Assembly (NCBI GenBank): GCA_017435905.1
Contig: JAFSEB010000053.1
Coordinates: 1-38,150 of the forward strand
DNA: 38,150 bases
Source of the DNA: Clostridia bacterium
GTDB taxonomy: Bacteria; Bacillota; Clostridia; Christensenellales; CAG-138
Direction of reading: 5' to 3'
The position numbers were made by a program, and so were the translations under genes. Positions 33,348 through 38,150 of this stretch are shown piece by piece. Position 1 is the first letter of the stretch; every line of letters begins with the position of its first letter. The notes beneath the pieces are model-generated. The model had not been told where the DNA came from and ran no database searches. It saw nothing but the letters and a program-made list of their open reading frames with translations.

Positions 33348-34022
33348 ATGAAAAAGCCGATGGTGGATTACCGCACATTCCGCCTTTCCAGGCTCAATGA
33401 CCCGCAGTTTTCCCATCTGAAGCTGCTTTTTGGCTGGGTGGTGTATTTTGCCCTGTATGTTCTGACGGAGAACCTGATCCCCGCAGAAAACTGCAAACCG
33501 GTGTACATGTGGCTTGACGGAGTGATCCCCTTCCACGAGATCTTTGTGATCCCCTATGTGTTCTGGTACCTGCTCATCGTCATCTCCCTCGTATACTTCC
33601 TGCTTTACGACATTGAAAACTTCAAGGGGCTGCAGAAATTCATCATCGTCACGCAGCTGGTGGCAATGCTCATTTACATCGTTTTCCCCAGCCGGCAGGA
33701 TCTTCGCCCCACGGTCTTCCCCCGGGATAATTTCCTCACGGACATTGTGCGCCTTCTTTACAGCGTTGATACCAACACCGGCGTTTGCCCCTCGCTCCAC
33801 TGTGCCTATTCCCTCGGCATCGCCTCCGCATGGCTGAAGCAGAAGGATGCAAACATCCTTTGGAAGATCTTCGTGGTGATCGCCGTGATCCTCATTTGCC
33901 TTTCCACCTGCTTCATCAAGCAGCACAGCGCTGTGGATTTCTTCGCTGCCATTCCCGTTTGCCTGCTGGCGGAATACATCGCCTACGGCAAATACTGGAA
34001 AATGCGCAAAAAGATCAAATAA
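33348..34022 (+). CDS. PAP2-family membrane phosphatase
   Basis: The 224-residue protein has about six membrane segments. CPSLHCAYS (about 147-155) is the PSGH-type motif and the STCFIKQHSAVD segment (about 187-198) gives His and Asp of the third motif. The usual Arg before it is Thr. The KxxxxxxRP motif is weaker (SRQDLRPTVFP). Members dephosphorylate phosphatidate, undecaprenyl pyrophosphate or related lipids, or transfer head groups. AGGAGGG precedes the ATG. It is co-transcribed with the acyltransferase-like gene. Confidence 0.83.
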   Translation: MKKPMVDYRTFRLSRLNDPQFSHLKLLFGWVVYFALYVLTENLIPAENCKPVYMWLDGVIPFHEIFVIPYVFWYLLIVISLVYFLLYDIENFKGLQKFIIVTQLVAMLIYIVFPSRQDLRPTVFPRDNFLTDIVRLLYSVDTNTGVCPSLHCAYSLGIASAWLKQKDANILWKIFVVIAVILICLSTCFIKQHSAVDFFAAIPVCLLAEYIAYGKYWKMRKKIK

Positions 34023-34029
34023 CAGATCA

Positions 34030-34074
34030 AAAAAGGCTCTTCTTCGGAACGATCCCGAGGAAGAGCCTTTTTGT
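34030..34074. terminator. Bidirectional terminator between PAP2 and feo genes
   Basis: A 13-base outer stem (34030-34042 with 34060-34072) with further inner pairing and T tracts on both strands. Confidence 0.88.
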
Positions 34075-34080
34075 TGTCGC

Positions 34081-34272
34081 TTATTTTGTTTTGTCCTCAG
34101 CATCGCAGTTGATGCAGTTGCCGGGGCAGCCGGAGCAGATGCCGGCGCACTTTCCCGCATCGGGACAGCCGATGCACTTGACGCCTTTCTTCTTCTCCCT
34201 GCGGATAAACACTGCCACAAGGCCAATGATCAGTGCGATGACGGCAATAATGATCAGGTCAATGGCTTTCAT
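34081..34272 (-). CDS. FeoB-associated Cys-rich membrane protein
   Basis: The 63-residue protein has one membrane helix (about 4-23), then a basic stretch RREKKK and a cysteine-rich tail with six cysteines (CIGCPDAGKCAGICSGCPGN region, then NCINC). This fits the small FeoB-associated cysteine-rich family, found next to feoB. The cysteines may bind iron near the pore; this is not proven. GGAG precedes the ATG. It begins 36 bases after feoB and shares its transcript. Confidence 0.9.
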   Translation of the reverse strand: MKAIDLIIIAVIALIIGLVAVFIRREKKKGVKCIGCPDAGKCAGICSGCPGNCINCDAEDKTK

Positions 34273-34308
34273 CAGATTCTCCTTAATTAACTGAATTGAT
34301 ATAAACGG

Positions 34309-36318
34309 TTACTTGCCGAGGCTGTACTCGGAGGCAAGCTGTTTGTTGGTTTTACGGATCATGCCGGCGATCACGGCGGCGATGGCGACCACCACCGCAA
34401 GGCCGATGACGGCAGCAACGATGTTCAGGGAAGCGGGCGCCGTGATGAGCGTACCCACGGTGTAAACGAGGTAGGCGATCACATAGCCGGTGGCGAACTG
34501 CAGGCCGATGCCGCCCCAGAACCACTTGCGGTCCTTGATCTCGGAGTTCATGGCGCCAAGGGCTGCAAAGCAGGGAGGCGTGAACAGGTTGAACATCAGG
34601 TAAGCAAGGGCAGCGATCTTGGTGATGGCAAATACGGCTGCAACTTCGGCGCCTGCGCCTTCCATCAGGGCAAGCTCTTCGGTGTCAATGAGGTTCTCAA
34701 GACCCACGAAGCAGACCGCAAGGGTACCGACCACGTTTTCCTTGGCGATGAAGCCGGTGACGGCGGCGGCAGCCAGCTGCCAGGACACAACGCCCACGAT
34801 GGGAACGAGCAGGTAAGCGATGGGGCTTGCAATGGTGGCAAGGATGGATTCGCTGGCGACCTCGGTGATTTGGAAACTCCAGTTGAAGGTCTGCATGATC
34901 TGCACAACGGTGTTGCACACGAGGATCACGGTACCGGCCTTGACGATATACGCCCAGCCGCGGCTGCACATGGAGAGGAATGCACGCTTGATGGAGGGAA
35001 GTTTATATTCGGGCAGCTCGATGATGAAGAAGGACTTGCGGTTCTTGTGACCGGCGATCTTGTTGACGAGCACCGCACCCACAAGGATCAGCGCAATGCC
35101 CACGAAGTACATCATGGTACCCACCCAGGAAGCACCCTCGAAGAAGGCGCCTGCGAAAAGGGCGATAACGGGAAGCTTTGCACCGCAGGGCATGAAGGGG
35201 GTCAGCATGGCGGTGGCACGGCGTTCACGCTCATTGCGGATGGTGCGGCATGCCATGACGCCGGGGATGGCACAGCCGGTGCCGATGACGAAGGGGATGA
35301 CGGATTTGCCGGAAAGGCCGACCTTCTTGAAGATGGGGTCAAGCACAACGGTGGCACGGGCCATGTAGCCGCAATCCTCGAGGAGCGCGATCAGGAAGTA
35401 CATGACCATGACGAGGGGCAGGAAGCCCACAACGGCTGCCACGCCGCCGATCACGCCATCCACAAGCAGCGCCTGCAGGATGGGCGCAGCGCCGGAAACA
35501 AGCTCGCCGACCCAGCCCTGGAAGGCCTCCAGCCAGCCCACGAGAAGGTCTGCCAGCCACACGCCGAGGCCGAGAGCACCGTCGGACTGGGAGATGTGGA
35601 ACACGAGGAACATGACCGCCGCAAAGATGGCGATGCCGCCGATGGGATGGGTAAGAACGGCGTCGATCTTATCCTGCACGTTCTTATCCCTGGTAAGCAC
35701 TTTGCGCTTTTCCACGGAAGAGACGATCTTGTTCACAAACTCGAAGCGCTTGCGGTCTGCCGCTTCCACGGCAGCTTTGTCGGTCAGGTCCACATTGCCC
35801 TGATGATACAGAGCACTCTGCCCCTTGCCAAGCAGCGCAACGGCAGCGGCGACCACTTCCTTAAGGCCTTCGCCGGTGGTGGAGGTGGTATGGATCACGG
35901 GGCAGCCCAGCTTATCGGAAAGGGCATTTACATCGATGCTGGTCTGCTTTTTTTCGTTGATATCGTGCTTATTGAGCGCTACCACAACGGGGATCCCCAG
36001 TTCAAGGAGCTGCGTGGTGAAAAACAGGCTGCGGCTCAGGTTGGTGGCATCCACGATGTTGATGATGGCATCGGGGTGCTCGTTCTTCACGTAGCCGCTG
36101 GTGATGCTCTCTTCAGAGGTAAAGGGAGACATGGAGTAAGCGCCGGGAAGGTCAACGGCAACAAGATCCTTGTCGGCCACATAGGCTTTCCTGATGGCAG
36201 CTTCTTTTTTGTCAACGGTAACGCCTGCCCAGTTGCCCACCTTTTCGTTGCGTCCGGTCAGGGCATTGTACATGGTGGTCTTACCGGAGTTGGGGTTGCC
36301 TGCGAAAGCAATTCTCAT
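34309..36318 (-). CDS. feoB: Ferrous iron transport protein B
   Basis: FeoB is the membrane permease for Fe(II). The 669-residue protein has an N-terminal GTPase domain with GNPNSGKT (G1, 7-14), DLPGAYS (G3), and NKHD (G4). A helical guanine-dissociation inhibitor domain follows, then a C-terminal membrane part with two Gate domains (FVIGTGCAIPGVMACRT and LFTPPCFAALGAM). The start at 36318 has AAGGAGG upstream and the family-typical MRIAFAGNPN; an ORF extension of 16 codons is rejected. Two dyads lie upstream, so iron control is likely. Confidence 0.97.
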   Translation of the reverse strand: MRIAFAGNPNSGKTTMYNALTGRNEKVGNWAGVTVDKKEAAIRKAYVADKDLVAVDLPGAYSMSPFTSEESITSGYVKNEHPDAIINIVDATNLSRSLFFTTQLLELGIPVVVALNKHDINEKKQTSIDVNALSDKLGCPVIHTTSTTGEGLKEVVAAAVALLGKGQSALYHQGNVDLTDKAAVEAADRKRFEFVNKIVSSVEKRKVLTRDKNVQDKIDAVLTHPIGGIAIFAAVMFLVFHISQSDGALGLGVWLADLLVGWLEAFQGWVGELVSGAAPILQALLVDGVIGGVAAVVGFLPLVMVMYFLIALLEDCGYMARATVVLDPIFKKVGLSGKSVIPFVIGTGCAIPGVMACRTIRNERERRATAMLTPFMPCGAKLPVIALFAGAFFEGASWVGTMMYFVGIALILVGAVLVNKIAGHKNRKSFFIIELPEYKLPSIKRAFLSMCSRGWAYIVKAGTVILVCNTVVQIMQTFNWSFQITEVASESILATIASPIAYLLVPIVGVVSWQLAAAAVTGFIAKENVVGTLAVCFVGLENLIDTEELALMEGAGAEVAAVFAITKIAALAYLMFNLFTPPCFAALGAMNSEIKDRKWFWGGIGLQFATGYVIAYLVYTVGTLITAPASLNIVAAVIGLAVVVAIAAVIAGMIRKTNKQLASEYSLGK

Positions 36319-36366
36319 GGGGAATTCCTCCTTCTTGGGTTCGTGTTTTCTTCCGTCATATTTCAA

Positions 36367-36382
36367 GTTAGATTCAGCTAAC
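36367..36382. promoter_or_regulatory. GTTAG-N6-CTAAC operator, feoB proximal
   Basis: A perfect dyad 49 bases before the feoB start. On the minus strand it overlaps a possible TTGGAT-16-TAACTT promoter. Confidence 0.7.
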
Positions 36383-36401
36383 CGATATCCAAATTTTTTG
36401 G

Positions 36402-36417
36402 GTTAGATTTCACTAAC
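36402..36417. promoter_or_regulatory. GTTAG-N6-CTAAC operator, feoB distal
   Basis: A second perfect dyad centred 35 bases from the proximal one, which could allow cooperative binding. Confidence 0.7.
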
Positions 36418-36423
36418 CCATCC

Positions 36424-36458
36424 TTGAAAAGAGAGCGGCGCTCTGCGCTGCGCCGCCT
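36424..36458 (-). terminator. Hairpin between feoA and feoB
   Basis: On the minus strand GCGGCGC pairs with GCGCCGC (7 bases), followed by TCTCTTTTC. It may end or attenuate the feoA transcript. Confidence 0.55.
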
Positions 36459-36463
36459 TTGCA

Positions 36464-36676
36464 TCAGACGATGATCGCTTCAGCCAGTTGGTTATCGATA
36501 TTGTACCTGCCATCCTTGATGGAAACGGTGCAGCCGCCTTTTCTTCTTGCCACCACGGTAATAGGTTCGCCGCTGTAGCAGCCAAGGGAGAACAGGAAGG
36601 AGTTGAGCTCCTCGTCATCGGTATCGATCCGTTGGATCAGGTATTCTTTTCCTTCTTCTGCAAGTACCAGATTCAT
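36464..36676 (-). CDS. feoA: Ferrous iron transport protein A
   Basis: The 70-residue SH3-like FeoA protein assists FeoB. Typical features are an N-terminal strand, the SLGCYSGEPITVVARRKGG core (Gly-rich turn) and a C-terminal strand reading VSIKDGRYNIDNQLAEAI. The ATG at 36676 is chosen because the AGGGTG ribosome site lies just upstream; the GTG at 36685 overlaps that site. It has its own promoter and dyads and is separated from feoB by a hairpin. Confidence 0.93.
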   Translation of the reverse strand: MNLVLAEEGKEYLIQRIDTDDEELNSFLFSLGCYSGEPITVVARRKGGCTVSIKDGRYNIDNQLAEAIIV

Positions 36677-36714
36677 ATCTATCACCCTGTTCGGAATAAT
36701 GTTGAAAGCATGTG

Positions 36715-36730
36715 GTTCGCATCAACTAAC
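36715..36730. promoter_or_regulatory. Imperfect operator in the feoA leader
   Basis: GTTCG-N6-CTAAC has one altered base. It lies 34 bases from the perfect site and shares its central CATCAA. Confidence 0.5.
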
Positions 36731-36748
36731 CACCGGTCAAAAAATATA

Positions 36749-36802
36749 GTTAGCATCAACTAACTCCTTGCATATCATATATCTGCTGCCGCATTTTGTC
36801 AA
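36749..36802 (-). promoter_or_regulatory. feoA promoter with GTTAG-N6-CTAAC operator
   Basis: On the minus strand TTGACA (36802-36797) and TATGAT (36779-36774) have a 17-base spacer. The perfect dyad 36749-36764 begins nine bases after the -10 element, the same spacing as at the small RNA. Confidence 0.82.
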
Positions 36803-36841
36803 TACCTTTTGTAAACATTTCATGAATGCAGCAGCATCCCG

Positions 36842-37204
36842 TCATTTGCCGGTGCGGATCTGCGCCACACGGTAGCCAAGCTGTTCCACGGTCACCTTCA
36901 GAAGGGCATCCGGCACTTCGCTGCTGTAGGATACGCAAGCCCTTTTCTTTTTGTAGCTGACCTTTGCGGCGACGCCCTCAAGGCGGTTCAGTGCATTTTC
37001 GATGCGGATCTCGCAGTTTTCGCAGTGCATGCCGTCGATGAGCAGCGTTTTTTCGCCGATTTTCGCCCCTGTAAGGGTTTTCTTATCCCGGATGGTATTG
37101 CTGCCGCTGCCGCAGCAGCCGCCGCCCTTAAAGTGCTTTTTGACCCGAAAAACCGCAGCCGCAAGTATGAGCACCAGGATGCCGCCGATCACATAGTCCG
37201 CCAT
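36842..37204 (-). CDS. FeoB-associated membrane segment fused to an HMA metal-binding domain
   Basis: The 120-residue protein opens with one membrane helix (about 4-20) and a short basic, cysteine-containing linker (GGGCCGSG), like FeoB-associated small proteins. It then carries a heavy-metal-associated domain (about 52-116) with GMHCENC. The HMA Cys pair normally binds Cu(I) or similar soft metals; here it sits upstream of feoA under an iron-type operator. The function is unproven, but metal delivery or sensing at the membrane is plausible. Confidence 0.85.
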   Translation of the reverse strand: MADYVIGGILVLILAAAVFRVKKHFKGGGCCGSGSNTIRDKKTLTGAKIGEKTLLIDGMHCENCEIRIENALNRLEGVAAKVSYKKKRACVSYSSEVPDALLKVTVEQLGYRVAQIRTGK

Positions 37205-37234
37205 GAAAGATCCCTTTCGTTTGCTTCATTTTTA

Positions 37235-37289
37235 GTTAGTATATTCTAACTTTCAGCATCAGTATACGGCATGCCGGCGGAAATGTCAA
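37235..37289 (-). promoter_or_regulatory. Promoter with operator of the HMA-domain gene
   Basis: On the minus strand TTGACA (37289-37284) and TATACT (37266-37261) have a 17-base spacer. The perfect dyad 37235-37250 lies ten bases after the -10 element. Confidence 0.85.
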
Positions 37290-37334
37290 GAAATGGGCAG
37301 CGTTTTGATACCCTCCGTGCCCCCGCTGTGAATT

Positions 37335-37535
37335 TCAGGGTTGTTCTTCCAGCAATTCCATCCTTTCAATATCGGCGATTTTGATCACCTCACAGCTAAC
37401 AAGAATGGCGCTGTCCTCATAAAATTCATCGTTGAACAGACCGGTGCGAACAGACCCGTCCTTGAAGAAGATCCTGACGAACCGATCATACATATCTGCA
37501 TATTGCTTATGAAACGCTTCACTTACTTCATACAT
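37335..37535 (-). CDS. Small hypothetical protein, possibly Sm-like
   Basis: The 66-residue protein is not recognised. The pattern MYDRFVRIFFKDGSVRTGLFNDEF resembles the strand-turn-strand of small Sm-like barrels, and SCEVIKIADIERMELL the last strands. The ATG at 37535 has AGGTG upstream; an ORF extension of 29 codons is rejected. It starts 34 bases after the amber-interrupted gene on the same strand, so they are probably one transcript. The base composition is less GC-rich than the feo genes. Confidence 0.6.
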   Translation of the reverse strand: MYEVSEAFHKQYADMYDRFVRIFFKDGSVRTGLFNDEFYEDSAILVSCEVIKIADIERMELLEEQP

Positions 37536-37569
37536 AATGACACCTGCAAATCGGGACTTTTTGCGCCCC

Positions 37570-37809
37570 TTACCGGTCCGTCTTGGAAAAAACGCCCCAC
37601 AAGGAAAAAATGATTCCCGCAAGAAGCAAAATAAAGCCTATTATGACCACCGGGAACAATCCGAGATTCTATACAGTTTGCCAGTATCTTCCCAATTGGG
37701 TATTCCATTCGGTCGTGTTCTCCATGCTCATGCTTGCAAGCAATGCCGAACAGATCACCGTCAATACGCCTGTGATCTCAAATCCGATCCCTGCAACAAT
37801 CTTTTTCAT
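37570..37809 (-). pseudogene. Small two-helix membrane protein gene with in-frame amber codon
   Basis: From ATG 37809, with GGAGG nine bases upstream, the frame gives one hydrophobic helix (about 6-26) and a linker ending RYWQTV. Then comes TAG at 37669-37671 (codon 47). The same frame continues NLGLFPVVIIGFILLLAGII, a second helix, and ends with SKTDR and TAA at 37570. Both halves look like one membrane protein of 79 residues. It is either a nonsense-mutated gene, a sequencing error, or a case of amber read-through. Confidence 0.65.
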
Positions 37810-37867
37810 TCCGGTCAACCTCCGCCGTTTTAAGTTGGGTTCATGCGTTTATGGGCGCAGCCCTTTT

Positions 37868-38147
37868 AGGGGCATCCCATTAAAAAAACATCGCCGCAAA
37901 ACGAATCCATTCCGGGCAACTGCATCGTCATCGTCGGTCGGAATATCGACGGATATGCCTTCCTCCTCTTCCTTGCATTTACCCAAAAGCGATCCATTTT
38001 GCGGTCGAAGAGTCTAAAAAGGCAAGACCGGTTCTATCAGCAGGCGTGTGGTCGAAGGAATAGTGGTGCTATTTCAAGACCGCACAACATACTGATAGGG
38101 CCGGTATTGCCTTTCTTAGACCGATGTTTTCTTAACGGGATGCCCCT
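37868..38147. mobile_element. Inverted-repeat element (MITE-like or IS remnant)
   Basis: Arms at 37868-37893 and 38122-38147 are inverted repeats with 24 of 26 bases matching. Inside lie two further hairpins: 37894-37907 with 37991-38004 (12 of 14), and a long imperfect one across 38013-38120. No transposase is present. One minus-strand frame of 43 codons exists but is not recognised. The flanking target duplication cannot be checked because the window ends three bases after the right arm. Confidence 0.65.
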
Positions 38148-38150
38148 TTC

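Noticed and set aside
34870..36381. Antisense open frame of 503 codons over feoB
   Set aside because: It is the shadow of feoB; the His/Gly/Asp-rich translation is typical of such shadows.

Overview
The window reads as a chromosome segment of an anaerobic, low-oxygen-adapted Firmicute, most likely a member of the Clostridia with fairly high GC. Supporting signs are hprK, a threonine T-box leader, the ytxC sporulation-family gene, a darA-holB-ricT operon, clostridial ferredoxin and rubredoxin, a flavodiiron protein fused to a rubredoxin domain, consensus sigma-A promoters with 17-base spacers, and several GTG or TTG starts. No genus is claimed.

Layout. Bases 1-1143 hold the end of an amidohydrolase and an AT-rich NUDIX gene that looks acquired. 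Bases 1259-6703 are a minus-strand block: ytxC, uvrC, a Cof-type HAD phosphatase, hprK and a ROK sugar kinase. Bases 6864-10645 hold an amino-acid permease and thrS with its T-box. Bases 10701-11420 contain tRNA-Leu(GAG) followed by a repeat mosaic that reuses the tRNA 3' end and its terminator. Then come ASCH, GNAT and C_GCAxxG_C_C genes and two tandem C39-like peptidases. A putative stand-alone small RNA lies at 14298-14466.

Bases 14588-18787 carry a membrane protein, a HAD phosphatase, the darA-holB-ricT operon and ferredoxin. Bases 18855-25636 are mainly membrane transporters (EamA, two MATE, a YczE/YitT-like protein), an NlpC/P60 cell-wall hydrolase and malic enzyme. Rubredoxin and the flavodiiron fusion form an oxygen or NO detoxification pair. 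Bases 27870-32450 form an agmatine deiminase locus (ptcA, aguA, a MerR regulator, an NhaC-type antiporter). Bases 32591-34022 are an acyltransferase and PAP2 pair. Bases 34081-37289 are a ferrous-iron uptake cluster. The right edge holds two small genes, one with an in-frame amber codon, and an inverted-repeat element.

The most interesting signal is one 16-base dyad, GTTAG-N6-CTAAC. It occurs before feoB (twice), feoA (once perfect, once imperfect) and the metal-binding-domain gene, and again at the predicted start site of the isolated small-RNA unit 20 kb away. This suggests a metal-regulated small RNA that shares a repressor with iron uptake. Other leads are a MerR-type 21-base dyad inside a 19-base promoter spacer before ptcA, the tRNA-derived repeats, the amber-interrupted gene in a window where none of 39 genes ends in TAG, and the cloverleaf-like terminal element.
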